From Rubrobacteraceae bacterium (GTDB taxonomy: Bacteria; Actinomycetota; Rubrobacteria; Rubrobacterales; Rubrobacteraceae): a stretch of DNA of 47,216 nucleotides. A program made the translations under genes and the position numbers. The notes under the pieces are model-generated. The model was not told where the DNA came from, did no database searches, and saw nothing but the letters and a program-made list of their open reading frames with translations. Every line of letters starts with the position of its first letter. Within the stretch, counting starts at the first letter, position 1. The DNA is taken from the NCBI GenBank assembly GCA_030448125.1, contig JAUJNO010000002.1:14144-61359 (forward strand). The letters are read 5' to 3'. Positions 1 to 8,689 of this stretch are shown in pieces.

Positions 1-28
1 TCCGGCGGCCCGGATAGGAGGGTGGACT

Positions 29-979
29 TTGGGAAAGATAGTGGCTTTGGGCGAGGTCGTCGCGGATATCTACCGGGGCGAGAACACGTCGGCGGTCGAG
101 ATGCCTTTTACTGCCCGGCCCGGCGGAGCGCCGGCGAACGTGGCCGTGGCCGCCGCCAGGCTCGGGTCCGGGGCGGCTTTTATCGGGAGCGTGGGAGAGG
201 ACCTCTTTGGAGACTTCATCCTGCGGGCTCTGGAGGCCGAGGGGGTGGATACCTCGGCGGTCCGGCGGTGCGAGCCGCCCACGCGCACCTCGCTGGCGTT
301 CGTGGAGATTACCGCCGGTGGCGACCGTTCCTTTACCTTCTACCGCTCCGATCCGGCCGCCGACGAGCTTCTCAGCGCGGAAGACGTCTTGCGGGAGACC
401 CTCTCCGGGGCTTCGTTCGTCAACTTTGGGAGCATACCCCTCATCGAGGACCCCGCGCGCTCGGCCATACACCGGGCCGCCGATCTCGCGGAAGAATTGG
501 ACGTACCCCTGGCCTTCGATGTCAACTTCCGCGAGCACCTCTGGGAGAGCGCCGAAGACGCCCGCAAGGCCGTCGATCCTCTCCTCGACCGCTCCCGGAT
601 CATCAAGCTGAGCAACGACGAGATCTCGCCGCTGCTCGGGACGGAGGACGTAGAGGAAGCGGCCGGAATGCTACTTGACCGTGGCGCCGTCCTGGTCCTT
701 ATAAGCCTGGGACCGGAAGGTGCTTTCTACGCCACCCGCGAGTTCAGCGGTGACGTCCCCGTCTTCGAGGTCGAGTGCGTTGACGCGACGGGAGCCGGAG
801 ACGCGTTCCTGGCCGCGTCGCTGGTACACCTCTCCGAAGGAGACTGGGACGAGGCGCGAGTGCGTGAGGCCGCGAGGCGGGGGACGGCGGCGGGCGCCAT
901 CGCCTGCACCGGCTACGGGGCGATGGGGACCTTGCCCACGAAGGACGAGTTGGAACGGTTCATATCGGACCGCGGCTAG
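29..979 (+). CDS. PfkB-family carbohydrate kinase (fructokinase-like)
   Basis: This cytosolic enzyme is predicted to phosphorylate a sugar, most likely fructose or a related ketose, using ATP. Its 316 residues match the usual ribokinase/fructokinase length. Signature 1 (GGAPANVAVAAARLG) lies at residues 32-46, and signature 2 (DATGAGDAF) at 252-260 supplies the catalytic Asp258 and the anion hole. I chose the TTG start because it follows a strong GGAGG ribosome site by a normal spacing; a longer overlapping frame beginning at 22 is a shadow. The stop codon overlaps the stop of the convergent NIF3-family gene by four bases. The true substrate cannot be read from the sequence, so ribokinase or another PfkB specificity remains possible. 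Confidence 0.93.
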   Translation: MGKIVALGEVVADIYRGENTSAVEMPFTARPGGAPANVAVAAARLGSGAAFIGSVGEDLFGDFILRALEAEGVDTSAVRRCEPPTRTSLAFVEITAGGDRSFTFYRSDPAADELLSAEDVLRETLSGASFVNFGSIPLIEDPARSAIHRAADLAEELDVPLAFDVNFREHLWESAEDARKAVDPLLDRSRIIKLSNDEISPLLGTEDVEEAAGMLLDRGAVLVLISLGPEGAFYATREFSGDVPVFEVECVDATGAGDAFLAASLVHLSEGDWDEARVREAARRGTAAGAIACTGYGAMGTLPTKDELERFISDRG

Positions 980-2058
980 CGCCTGACGCGGCTAACCGAG
1001 ACCGGAACGTCCACGAGCCCGGCCAGCCTCCGGGCGAGCGGTTCGAGGGAGGGTAGCTCCGTCGCGGCATGCCCGGCGTCTACGGCGATGAGCCCTAAAG
1101 ACTCGGCTAGCAGCGCGTCGTGGTAGTCGAGGTCCCCGGTAACGTAGGCGTCGGCGCCGGAGGCTGCGGCCTCCCGGAGGAACGAGCCGCCCGAGCCCCC
1201 GAGAACCGCGACGCGCTCGATCCTCCGTCCGGGGTCCGGGTCCGCGACGAGGTGGGCCGGGAAGCCCAAAGAATCCGAAACGCGATCCCGGAGCTCCTCC
1301 GGCGTGAGTGGCTCCGGCAGCATCCCTACACGCCCGTAGCCGCAACCCTCCGGATGCCCGTCGACGGGGTAGACGTCGAGGGCGGGCTCCTCGTACGGGT
1401 GGGCAGCGCGGACGGCCGCGGCGGCCCGGGAGGCGGTGTGGGCCGGGACCACGGTCTCCAGACGGAGCTCCGGCACCCTCTCCAGGCGGCCCTTCTCTCC
1501 CGCGTACGGGTCCGTGCCTTCGCCGCCGAAGAAGGTACCCGTCCCCGGTGAGCGGAAGGTGCAGTGCGTGTAGTCCCCGATGACACCGGCGCCGGCCTCG
1601 GTGAGGGCGTCCGAGATCTCGTCGGCGTTCTCCTCGGGGATGAAGACGACGAGCTTGCGTAATCCGCCGCGCGGAACCACGATCCCCAACGGTCCCGCCA
1701 GCCCTAAAGAATCCGCGAGCGCGACCGAGACCCCTCCGGGGGCGGCGTCGTAGTTGGTGTGGGCGGCGTAGACGCTCAGGTTCCCTTTCACGGCGCGCGC
1801 GATGAGCTCTCCTGGGTAAGACGCGGTGTTCACGCTCTCGAGGGCCCGGAAGATGAGCGGGTGGTGGAAGAGGAGGAGGTCCGCCCCGACTCCTTCCGCC
1901 TCCTCGAAGACCTCCGGCAGGGGTGTCAGGGCGACGAGAACGCTATTCACCTCGCCGCCGGGGTCTCCGACCTGGAGCCCGACGTTGTCCCAGTCTTCCG
2001 CCAGAGCCCCTGGGGCTATTTTCTCTACGGCCTCGGCTATCTCTCGTGTGCGCGCCAT
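976..2058 (-). CDS. NIF3 / YqfO-type dinuclear metal-centre protein
   Basis: This belongs to the NIF3-like family, often annotated as GTP cyclohydrolase 1 type 2, although its in vivo role is unsettled. The N-terminal metal-binding half shows HHPLIF (His65-His66) and AAHTNYD (His100, Asp104). The C-terminal half carries the matching ligand region VDAGHAATE. At 360 residues it is the long form, with a PII-like insert between the two halves. The ATG at 2058 has no Shine-Dalgarno sequence, but a TACAAT box on the minus strand ends 11 bases upstream, so the transcript is probably leaderless or nearly so. It diverges from the PAP2-like gene and converges on the sugar kinase. Family assignment is secure; function is not. 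Confidence 0.92.
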   Translation of the reverse strand: MARTREIAEAVEKIAPGALAEDWDNVGLQVGDPGGEVNSVLVALTPLPEVFEEAEGVGADLLLFHHPLIFRALESVNTASYPGELIARAVKGNLSVYAAHTNYDAAPGGVSVALADSLGLAGPLGIVVPRGGLRKLVVFIPEENADEISDALTEAGAGVIGDYTHCTFRSPGTGTFFGGEGTDPYAGEKGRLERVPELRLETVVPAHTASRAAAAVRAAHPYEEPALDVYPVDGHPEGCGYGRVGMLPEPLTPEELRDRVSDSLGFPAHLVADPDPGRRIERVAVLGGSGGSFLREAAASGADAYVTGDLDYHDALLAESLGLIAVDAGHAATELPSLEPLARRLAGLVDVPVSVSRVRR

Positions 2059-2069
2059 CTCGGGACTGC

Positions 2070-2079
2070 ATTGTACAAT
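2070..2079. promoter_or_regulatory. Palindromic bidirectional -10 element
   Basis: The perfect palindrome ATTGTACAAT sits in the 29-bp gap between two divergent genes. It contains TACAAT on both strands. On the plus strand the box ends eight bases before the GTG at 2088; on the minus strand it ends eleven bases before the ATG at 2058. Neither gene has a ribosome binding site. The simplest reading is one symmetrical -10 element that drives two leaderless transcripts in opposite directions. No good -35 box is visible on either side. Confidence 0.5.
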
Positions 2080-2087
2080 CTCGGACC

Positions 2088-2663
2088 GTGGATCTTGCGC
2101 GCGTAGCCCGGCTCGTCTCCGGCGCTACCCGCCTGCCGCTACTGGCCGTGCCGCTGTTCATTCTGGTCGGCGTGGCGACGGCCGGGTGGGCGGGTCTGCT
2201 CTGGGCATCCTTCTGCCTGCTGCTCACCAGCGGGCTCTCGCTCGTCTACCTCGCCTACCTGACGCGCTCGGGCAGGGTGCGCGACCCCCGGAAGATCCCG
2301 CAGGAAGAGAGGGTGCGACCCCTCCGAGTGGTGGCGGGCCTGCACGCCGGCGCCTTTCTCCTCGTCACCCTCCTCGGCGCGCCCGTCCCCCTGCGTGCGG
2401 TCTTGCTCTCCTACGCCCTCGCGACCGCGGCCTTCGCGCTCCTCACCCCGTTCGTCAACCTCTCTCTGCACGCAGCGGGCGCGGCGGGGGCTCTAGCGTG
2501 CCTGATCCTCGTCTTCGGCTTCCCCGGCACGCTCTTCGCCCCGGTCTTGCCGCTGGTGTGGTGGGCGAGAGTGAGGCTAGGCCGACACACGCATCTGGAG
2601 CTGGCGCTCGGCACGATCGCCGGCGGCGGGCTGACGTGGGTCTCGTTCGCCGTGGTAGCGTAG
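2088..2663 (+). CDS. PAP2-like multi-pass membrane protein
   Basis: About 191 residues with roughly six hydrophobic segments. A region RVRP after a lysine (KIPQEERVRP), an SLHAAG segment and ARVRLGRHTHLE near the C-terminus resemble the three PAP2 phosphatase motifs. They are degenerate: the lysine-to-RP spacing is one residue long and PSGH is replaced. It is therefore a PAP2-superfamily relative whose phosphatase activity is uncertain. The open frame extends back to 1923 over the divergent NIF3-family gene, so I chose GTG 2088, which lies eight bases after a TACAAT box and has no Shine-Dalgarno, consistent with a leaderless mRNA. Confidence 0.75.
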   Translation: MDLARVARLVSGATRLPLLAVPLFILVGVATAGWAGLLWASFCLLLTSGLSLVYLAYLTRSGRVRDPRKIPQEERVRPLRVVAGLHAGAFLLVTLLGAPVPLRAVLLSYALATAAFALLTPFVNLSLHAAGAAGALACLILVFGFPGTLFAPVLPLVWWARVRLGRHTHLELALGTIAGGGLTWVSFAVVA

Positions 2664-2929
2664 GCATCAGCTCCAGCGCTTCCCGTTAGCCATTAGACGA
2701 AGAAGCGGGACGGTTCGATACCCACCCCTTCGCCGCGTGCGGGTAGCCGAGCTGTAGGCCGTCTCGGCGGCCATAAGTTGCCTTTCGGTCGAGAGGGACG
2801 GGAGTTCCAACGGGCCGGCGCACGACTCCAAATTTGGTGCTGGCGGAGTCAGCCCGGTCACCATCTGTTTAGGGCTTATCGAAATCGGCTAACCTCAGGT
2901 ACGGCAAGAAGTTACCGGAAGGAGAGATC
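2664..2929. other. Intergenic region upstream of aldo/keto reductase
   Basis: These 266 bases hold no convincing gene. A stretch near 2710-2735 contains GGTTCGATACC, which resembles a tRNA T-arm, but no D-arm, anticodon stem or acceptor stem can be built around it. The region presumably contains the promoter of the downstream reductase. Confidence 0.4.
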
Positions 2930-3910
2930 ATGGATCAGCGGAGGCTTGGCAGCGAAGGACTGGTCGTCTCCGAGATCGGCCTCGGATGCATGGGGATGAG
3001 CGAGTTCTACGGCACCGGCGAAGAGGATGAATCTATTGCTACGATCCAGCGGGCCATAGACCTCGGCGTCACTCTCCTCGACACCGCCGACATGTACGGC
3101 CCGTTTACCAACGAGAAGCTCGTCGGCGAGGCGATAAAGGGCAGGCGCGACGAGGTGAACATCGCCACCAAGTTCGGCATAGAGCGCGAGGAAGATGGCA
3201 CGTGGGTCGGCATCAACGGCAAACCGGAGTACGTGAAGAAAGCGTGCGACGCGTCCCTCCAGAGGCTCGGGGTGGATCACATAGACCTCTACTACCAGCA
3301 TCGGGTGGACCCGGAGACCCCCATCGAAGAGACCGTGGGGGCGATGAAGGAGCTCGTCGAGGCCGGGAAGGTCCGGTACCTGGGGCTCTCGGAGGCATCG
3401 CCCGAGACCATCCGGCGGGCGCACGAGGTACATCCCATAAGCGTCTTGCAGACGGAGTACTCCCTGTGGAGCCGCGACGTGGAGGACGAGCACCTGCCGA
3501 CCCTACGAGAGCTAGGTATAGGCTTCGTCGCCTACAGTCCTCTGGGGCGCGGTTTTCTGACCGGCCAGATCCGGAGTTTCGAGGACCTTCCGGAGGGCGA
3601 CTACCGGCGACAGTCGCCGCGCTTTCAGGGTGAGAACTTCGACAGGAACCTGGAGCTCGTCGACCGCGTGAACGAGATCGCCGCCGAAAAGGACGCCACC
3701 CCCGGCCAACTCGCGCTGGCGTGGCTGCTCCGTCAAGGCGACGACATCGTCCCGATCCCCGGCACGAAGCGCCGCAAGTACCTGGAGGAGAACGCCGCCG
3801 CCACGGACGTGGAGCTCACGGACAAAGACCTGAGACGCATCGAGGAGGTCGCCCCAAAGGACGTGGCCGCCGGCGAACGCTACGCCGACATGAGCAGCGT
3901 CAACCGCTAG
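2930..3910 (+). CDS. Aldo/keto reductase (AKR13-like)
   Basis: A soluble NADPH-dependent oxidoreductase that would reduce aldehydes or ketones. All four catalytic residues are visible: Asp51 and Tyr56 (DTADMY), Lys81 (ATKFG) and His124 (YYQHR). Its 326 residues and its order of motifs match the AKR13/YakC-like branch, with [13 protein letters not shown] near residue 280 as the cofactor-phosphate site. The ATG follows GGAAGGAG by a normal spacing. A short-chain dehydrogenase begins 36 bases downstream on the same strand, so the two are probably cotranscribed. The physiological substrate is unknown. Confidence 0.94.
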   Translation: MDQRRLGSEGLVVSEIGLGCMGMSEFYGTGEEDESIATIQRAIDLGVTLLDTADMYGPFTNEKLVGEAIKGRRDEVNIATKFGIEREEDGTWVGINGKPEYVKKACDASLQRLGVDHIDLYYQHRVDPETPIEETVGAMKELVEAGKVRYLGLSEASPETIRRAHEVHPISVLQTEYSLWSRDVEDEHLPTLRELGIGFVAYSPLGRGFLTGQIRSFEDLPEGDYRRQSPRFQGENFDRNLELVDRVNEIAAEKDATPGQLALAWLLRQGDDIVPIPGTKRRKYLEENAAATDVELTDKDLRRIEEVAPKDVAAGERYADMSSVNR

Positions 3911-3946
3911 GAGGACGGCGCGGACCGGGCAACCCCGGAGGCGGGC

Positions 3947-4688
3947 ATGAGCCTCGATGGGCGCGTGGCTTTGGTGACGGGGGCGAGCCGTGGGATCGGG
4001 GCCGCGATAGCCGTCCGCCTCGCGCGGGCCGGGGCCGATGTCGCGGTCGGCTACGGGCGTGATAGGGAGGCCGCCGGGGAGGTGGCGGCCAGGATCTCCG
4101 AGCTGGGCCGACGGTCGGTGGCGGTGGGCGGCGATGTGGGTGACCCATCGGAGCTCGACGGGATGGTCTCCGCAGCTGAGGGGGAGCTCGGTCCGGTAGA
4201 CGTCCTCGTCAGCAACGCCGGCATCGCCCCGGCCCAGGAGCTGGAGGAGATAACGGTCGAGGACTGGGGGTACGGGTCATGGGCGTGAACCTGAGGCCCG
4301 CCTTCTTGCTCGCCAGAAGGCTCGTGCCCGGGATGCGGGAGCGCGGGTGGGGGAGGGTGTTACTCGTCTCGTCGGTCGCCGCGTTTACCGGTGGGCTCGT
4401 CGGCCCCCACTACACGGCCTCGAAGGTGGCCCTCGTCGGGCTCGCCCGCTCCCTGGCCGGTCCCCTGACGCCGCACGCGTCACGGTCAACGCCGTCGCGC
4501 CCGCCCTGATCGAGGGCGGAGAGACGCTGCCGGGCGACGAGGAGTCGCGCGATCAACTCGCCGCGCGCGTACCGGTCGGCCGCCTCGGCCGCCCCGAAGA
4601 GGTCGCGGAGGTCGTCCACGCGCTCGTCACGAACTCGTTCGTCACGGCCCAGACGGTCTCCATGGATGGCGGGATGCACCCCCGCTAA
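3947..4688 (+). pseudogene. SDR family oxidoreductase, two frameshifts
   Basis: A FabG-like short-chain dehydrogenase spread over three frames. The first segment (from 3947) has the cofactor motif TGASRGIG at residues 11-18 and the NAG motif. The second (about 4279-4475) has the catalytic Ser and YTASK. The third (about 4480-4688) carries TVNAVAPALI and the C-terminal DGG. Both changes are consistent with loss of one base, the first in or near the GGGGG run at 4266-4270, the second near 4470-4485. Every catalytic motif survives, so this is either a very recent pseudogene or two sequencing errors. GGAGG precedes the ATG. Confidence 0.85.
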
Positions 4689-4697
4689 ACCCCTAAC

Positions 4698-4717
4698 GCC
4701 GTCTCCCGCGAGACGGC
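4698..4717. terminator. GC-rich hairpin after the SDR gene
   Basis: A perfect 8-bp stem, GCCGTCTC paired with GAGACGGC around a 4-base loop, begins ten bases after the SDR stop. No U-run follows, so it may be a weak terminator or a transcript-end stabiliser. Confidence 0.4.
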
Positions 4718-4817
4718 GGCACGCCCGGGACGGCGGAGCCCGGCACGGATTGCCCCGGTAAACGCGTGGTATCGTCTTGCCGTTGAAGACCGGCGCAATG
4801 ATTGGAGAGCGGGAAGG

Positions 4818-5591
4818 ATGAGCCGTGGTCGGGCCGGGGAGGACCTTGAGGAGGCCCCTATCGGCGGTGGCCTGGAGGATGGACTGCGCGCGTCGGTCCC
4901 CATCGTGCTCGGTTATCTGCCGGCGGCGGTGGCCTTCGGGGTCGCAGCACGGGGAGCCGGCCTGAGCACGGTCGAGGCGCTCCTGATGTCGCTCGTCGTC
5001 TACTCCGGCGCCAGCCAGTTCGCCCTCGTGGGGCTCGTGGCGGCGGGGGCCTCGTGGTTCGTGATGGCGGCGATCTCACTCGTGCTCGGGGCGCGTCATG
5101 TGCTGTACGGTCCCTCCCTCGCCCCGCACCTTCGAAGCATGGGCACGGGACGTACGGCCACCGCAGCGTTCGGCCTCACCGACGAAGTCTTCGCCATGGC
5201 CTCCCTGAAGCTGCCCCGGAGACAATCGCCGTCGGCGAACTTCGGCTGGCTTCTGGGTCTCGAGACGGGCGCCTATGTTTCGTGGGCTTTGGGAACCTGG
5301 ATCGGGGGCGTCGCCGGTACGGCCGTGGTGGCCGCGCTGCCCTCCCTCGCGCCCGCGCTCTCCTTTGCCCTGCCCGCCCTCTTCGTGGCCTTGCTCGTCT
5401 CCCTCGTACGGTCGGGAGACGCGGCTTCCGGCGGCGCACCGGTTCCCGTCGCCGGCGCGGTTCTCACCGCGGCGGTGGTTGCAACGGTCCTCTATCTAAC
5501 GGGCCTGGAGAGCTGGAGCGTGCCGGCAGCCGGCGTGGCCGGACCGGTCGTCGGGCTCTTGCTCGGGAGGGGCAGGGCCGGTGCGAACTGA
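4818..5591 (+). CDS. azlC: AzlC-family branched-chain amino acid exporter subunit
   Basis: The large subunit of an AzlC/AzlD (YgaZ/YgaH)-type exporter in the cytoplasmic membrane, which in known cases exports branched-chain amino acids or analogues. The 257 residues start with a soluble segment of about 28 residues, followed by the conserved AzlC core GYLPAAVAFGVAARGAGLS, the SGASQFALVGL motif and the GARHVLYG motif, with five or more hydrophobic helices. GGAAGG precedes the ATG. It overlaps the partner gene by eleven bases, the typical coupling for this pair. The gene belongs to ordinary chromosome just before the first island boundary. Confidence 0.92.
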   Translation: MSRGRAGEDLEEAPIGGGLEDGLRASVPIVLGYLPAAVAFGVAARGAGLSTVEALLMSLVVYSGASQFALVGLVAAGASWFVMAAISLVLGARHVLYGPSLAPHLRSMGTGRTATAAFGLTDEVFAMASLKLPRRQSPSANFGWLLGLETGAYVSWALGTWIGGVAGTAVVAALPSLAPALSFALPALFVALLVSLVRSGDAASGGAPVPVAGAVLTAAVVATVLYLTGLESWSVPAAGVAGPVVGLLLGRGRAGAN

Positions 5592-5916
5592 GTTTCTGTT
5601 GCTCTTTCTGGTTGTCGGGGTGGGGAACTACCTGATGCGCTTCCTGCCGCTCCTCTGGGCGCTCCGGAGGGAGGATGCGAAGTCGAGAGACGCCGCGAGC
5701 GGGAGGCCTGGCGGGCTACTGCCGTTCGTGGGACCGTCCGTCGTCGTGGCCCTGCTGGTGACCTCGGTGCTGCCCGAGGCCCGGGACGGGGCGGAGTTGA
5801 TCCGTACCGGAGTCGCGCTCTTGCCGACGCTTGTCGTCGCCGCGCGCTCCGGTAACCTGGGGCTCACGGTGCTCGTAGGAGTCTCGACGTACTGGCTGAT
5901 CTCTCTGGCGGTGTGA
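5581..5916 (+). CDS. azlD: AzlD-domain exporter subunit
   Basis: The small partner of AzlC. It has 111 residues and about four hydrophobic helices, including the N-terminal VGVGNYLMRFLPLL and a central FVGPSVVVALLVTSVLP, both typical of AzlD. It starts with GTG inside the end of the AzlC gene, which indicates translational coupling. The stop lies four bases before the 40-bp tRNA-Ala copy that marks the edge of the accessory region. Confidence 0.9.
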   Translation: MRTEFLLLFLVVGVGNYLMRFLPLLWALRREDAKSRDAASGRPGGLLPFVGPSVVVALLVTSVLPEARDGAELIRTGVALLPTLVVAARSGNLGLTVLVGVSTYWLISLAV

Positions 5917-5919
5917 AGA

Positions 5920-5959
5920 GGGTGGACCCGACGAGACTCGAACTCGTGACCTCTGCCAT
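5920..5959. repeat. Distal attachment site, copy of the tRNA-Ala 3' half
   Basis: These 40 bases are identical to 22470-22509, the 3' half of the intact tRNA-Ala(CGC) from just past the gene end into the anticodon stem. They lie in the same orientation and directly follow azlD. A duplicated tRNA 3' half facing an integrase-adjacent intact tRNA is the standard footprint of integration by a tyrosine recombinase. The pair bounds a 16.5-kb island. Confidence 0.85.
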
Positions 5960-5980
5960 ACCTGCGCTACGCTTCTACTA

Positions 5981-6045
5981 GGTCGGAGCATCCACCCCAA
6001 GCTCGTGCAGGAGCTTCTGGGACACGCTACCATCGCCATGACCTT
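5981..6045 (+). pseudogene. Tyrosine integrase C-terminal relic
   Basis: A short in-frame stretch reads GRSIHPKLVQELLGHATIAM, nearly the same as residues 289-308 of the integrase at the far end of the island (GRSVHPKLVQELLGHATVAM). It contains the catalytic-box histidine LLGHA. The similarity stops exactly at the left terminal repeat of the IS630 copy. It is the remains of a second integrase, possibly from an earlier or tandem element at the same tRNA. Confidence 0.7.
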
Positions 6046-7092
6046 CAGCACGTTGCAGTAAAGGTGAACCAATGACAACATGGCTGCATGAATGGTTATT
6101 CCGAAGACCTTCGAGAGAAGATAGTCGCTGCCGTAGGACGTCGTGGGATCTCCAAGAAGAGCCAGGCGGCCCGCACCTTCGGCGTGAGCCTCTCCTCGGT
6201 CGAGCGCTACGTGAAGAAAGCCGACCACGGAGAATCCCTAGAGCCCCGAAGAAGAGCCCCGGATCTGCCTCAAAGTTGGACGAGAAAGCCACGAAGCTCT
6301 TGGAGGCGGACCTAAAGCAGAGGCCTTTCGCCACCCTCCAAGAAGAGCGCCGCGACTACATACACGCCCTCACGGGGCTCTCGGTGAGTCGCTCGACAAC
6401 CTGTCGCGCCATAGCCCGGATCGGATCGAGCAGGAAAAAGGGGGACGATTAGCAACGGACGGAGCGCGACGAGTTCCAAAGAGAGCCGCTTGGCGGGTGA
6501 TGGTAGCTGCGGTGGCGGTTGAGCCAGAGATGCTCTGCTCTTCGTCGACGAGGAGTGCGGGGTGCATACACTTCGCTGGCGCCGATCTACGGCTACGCTC
6601 CTAGAGGCGAGCGCCTGCATCTGCCGGTGCCGCGGAACCGGGGCAAGAACACGACGCTACTTTCGAGTATGACCACCGGCGGGATGGGGCCATCGCTGCT
6701 GGCCGTAGAAGGGGCGAGCACCGCTCGGGTCTTCGAGATCTATCTCGAGAAAGTGCTCGTGGCGAGCCTCCTGCGTGCAGGACAGATCGTGGTGATGGAC
6801 AACAACCTGGGCGCCCACAACAGGCCGGCAGGCGGATCAGGGAGTTGATCGAGCACAGCAGGGCTGCTGCGAGTTGCTCTATTTGCCGGCCTACTACTCC
6901 CCCGACTACAACCCCATAGAAGAGGCGTTCGCCAAGATCAAGAATTTGCTGCGCAAAGCCGCGGCCAGGAGCAAAGAGGCTTTGGTAGAAGCGATAGGCG
7001 CGGCGCTATCTGCGGTCAGTGCCGAAGACGCCCGGGGTTACTTCGAGCATGCCGGGTACCGTCCGGCAGGTCAACCACTGTGAAACGTGCTG
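6046..7092 (+). mobile_element. Decayed IS630-family insertion sequence
   Basis: About 1,047 bp bounded by imperfect inverted repeats that begin CAGCACGTT at 6046 and end AACGTGCTG at 7092. A TA follows the right end, as expected for this family's target, while the left flank is TT. The element contains one transposase in several frames and interrupts the integrase relic. It lies just inside the left edge of the tRNA-Ala island. Confidence 0.75.
6088..7083 (+). pseudogene. IS630 transposase, multiple frameshifts
   Basis: The first frame (6088-6260) encodes a helix-turn-helix domain, MNGYSEDLREKIVAAVGRRG followed by SLSSVERYVKK. Later frames give a linker region (about 6280-6430), then the catalytic core: LLFVDECGVH (first Asp) near 6535, VVMDNN (second Asp) near 6795 and YSPDYNPIEEAF (Glu) near 6905. 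At least three frame changes separate these parts, so no functional transposase can be made from one frame. All three DDE residues remain recognisable. Confidence 0.85.
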
Positions 7093-7248
7093 TAAGCGCC
7101 TAGCTGCTCGCGAACCCACCTCAACCCCTCGGAATCCTCTAGGGCTTTGTCCACTCGCCACAGCTTGCTCATCGCCCTAGCTCCCCTCCCAGCGACGGCC
7201 AGCCTTACGAGAGCTTGCGAGCGCCCGGAAGAGATCGCATCCAGCAAC
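7093..7248. other. Gap between IS630 copy and SGNH hydrolase, possible coding relic
   Basis: The minus strand holds a short open frame that runs from the end of the hydrolase gene to a stop at 7071 inside the insertion sequence. It includes an internal MSKLWRVDKALEDSEGLRW segment that looks protein-like in composition. I recognise no family. It may be the tail of a gene truncated by the IS630 insertion. Confidence 0.25.
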
Positions 7249-8124
7249 CTACGCCTCGCCCCCTGACCTATCGGTTTCGGCCGTTCTACACCTTCGCTTA
7301 CCTAAGGGGCTGTACCCGAGCCCGCGTAACTGCCAGGCGATGGCCTCGTAGCCCTCGTCGTTGGGGTGAACCCCATCCTGGCTGATATACCCCTTGTCCA
7401 GGCGCACCTCGGTGTAGGGTACGCTGTTGGCGCTGGCCGTCGTAGCGATGTGGCGGTTTACCTCGTCCAGGTATGGCTCGAAGACTTGGAAATTGCTGGG
7501 CTCGCCGCTCGAGAGGCCGTCGGCAGCCTCTTTGGGATCGAGGTAGGGAGTGTACCCGAGGCCCGCCGCGTGGATGATGGCGTTGTTGGTGGAGCGCAAA
7601 CTCAGCAGTTCGGCTATTATCGCGTCCCAGTTACCTTCGACCGTTTCCACGGCCTCACGCAGGCAGTCCTGGTTGTCGGCGCCGCCGCAGGTCCCCCTTT
7701 CGTAAGCCTCGCCAGCGCGTCCCAGGTCGTTGAGGCCGATGTTGACGGTTAGGACGTCGGCTCCTCCAACGGCTCGTCGCCAGGACGGCTCGTCGCGTAG
7801 GGCGTGGAGTAGTTCGGGACTTGTCAGGCCGTTTTGCCCCAGGTTGATAACGTTGACTCGGGCACCGGTATCGTCCTCGAGGTAGGCCGCGTAGCGGTCC
7901 ACGTAACCTTCGTGGGAGGCGCCCGTGCCCGCGGCCAGCGAGTCGCCGAGGGCCACGTAATTCCAAACGGCCGGGGTACCGGTCCTCGTGGTGGTTTCCT
8001 CCGAGGTGTCCCCGATCCCTTCGTCGGCCGAGCAGCCGCTCACGAGCAGCGCCCCGAAGGGGAGCAGGACCAAGAAGGGTACCCCGAGCAAAGCGCTACT
8101 GCATCTACCTATGGCAGCAAGCAA
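7249..8124 (-). CDS. SGNH/GDSL hydrolase lipoprotein
   Basis: A secreted, membrane-anchored esterase or lipase of 291 residues. The N-terminus is a lipoprotein signal with a hydrophobic core and lipobox LVSGC (Cys31). Block I is ALGDSLAAG with nucleophile Ser62, block III is GLND (Asn132), and block V is DGVHPN near residue 253, giving the Asp and His of the triad. A variable linker rich in Thr and Glu follows the lipidation site. Known family members act on esters of lipids, polysaccharides or peptidoglycan. It is the first intact gene of the island from the left. The substrate is unknown. Confidence 0.9.
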   Translation of the reverse strand: MLAAIGRCSSALLGVPFLVLLPFGALLVSGCSADEGIGDTSEETTTRTGTPAVWNYVALGDSLAAGTGASHEGYVDRYAAYLEDDTGARVNVINLGQNGLTSPELLHALRDEPSWRRAVGGADVLTVNIGLNDLGRAGEAYERGTCGGADNQDCLREAVETVEGNWDAIIAELLSLRSTNNAIIHAAGLGYTPYLDPKEAADGLSSGEPSNFQVFEPYLDEVNRHIATTASANSVPYTEVRLDKGYISQDGVHPNDEGYEAIAWQLRGLGYSPLGKRRCRTAETDRSGGEA

Positions 8125-8474
8125 CTGTCCTGCTCTCTCTTGGCCGTCTCAAAAGAGGATGAACGGTCATAGCGTCATGGTACTCGGGATAGAAGAATCC
8201 TGCCCCCACCTACAGACGCGAAGCGAATATGGTTAGCGGTGGGGCACTTAAGACGCCTTTGAAGCCTCCTAACAAAGACGCCTTAAACATCCTTAAGACA
8301 ACGCGGTGCCTTCCGTAGCCCTGTCCCTGCCCGCCGGTCCTCGCAGCGTTAAACCACGTTAGGCGTGCCGGGGAGGAGCGGCTGCTCAACCGTCCTTGAG
8401 AGGACACAGCAGGGGACGCCCAAAGGGTTACGGTTCGGGGAGTGGGCGGTGGTCCGCGTAGTGTTGGCCGGCCT
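8125..8474. repeat. Non-coding repeat C, copy 1
   Basis: The block at about 8279-8365 resembles 17697-17785 elsewhere in the island. Shared landmarks, in the same order, are CCTTAAA, AACGCGGTG, CCCGCCGGTCCTCGC and GCGTT. Several CCTTAAG/CGCCTT motifs occur just before it. I see no convincing gene in this stretch. It may contain the promoter of the SGNH hydrolase, which reads away on the minus strand. Confidence 0.45.
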
Positions 8475-8681
8475 CTAGCGACGGCGCAGGGCGTCGAGAA
8501 CGTCCTTGGGTCCCCGGTACTCGCCTTCGGGGAGCCGCTTGCGTACCTAGCTTACGACCGCCCCCGGCACCCCATTCGCTTCCAGCCTGCCAACGAGCTC
8601 TTCCTTGCGTATCGGGAACTCGATGCCCTTCAGGTAGCGCTCCACGTACCGCCCCGCGCTGGTGGGAAGGTGCTTCCTCAA
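8475..8681 (-). pseudogene. DUF2795 protein with in-frame stop
   Basis: The minus strand encodes a small DUF2795-type protein: KGIEFPIRKEELVGRLEANG followed after an in-frame TAG (8547-8549) by VRKRLPEGEYRGPKDVLDAL. These segments match the two halves of this domain of roughly 60 residues. The TTG at 8681 is the probable start. The amber codon splits the domain just after the conserved VV, so the gene is probably dead. The long overlapping minus-strand frame 8428-9147 is not a real gene. Confidence 0.65.
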
Positions 8682-8689
8682 AAGTCCAT

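Noticed and set aside
2690..2740. tRNA-like T-arm GGTTCGATACC
   Set aside because: No matching acceptor, D-arm or anticodon stem can be drawn around it, so I do not call a tRNA.
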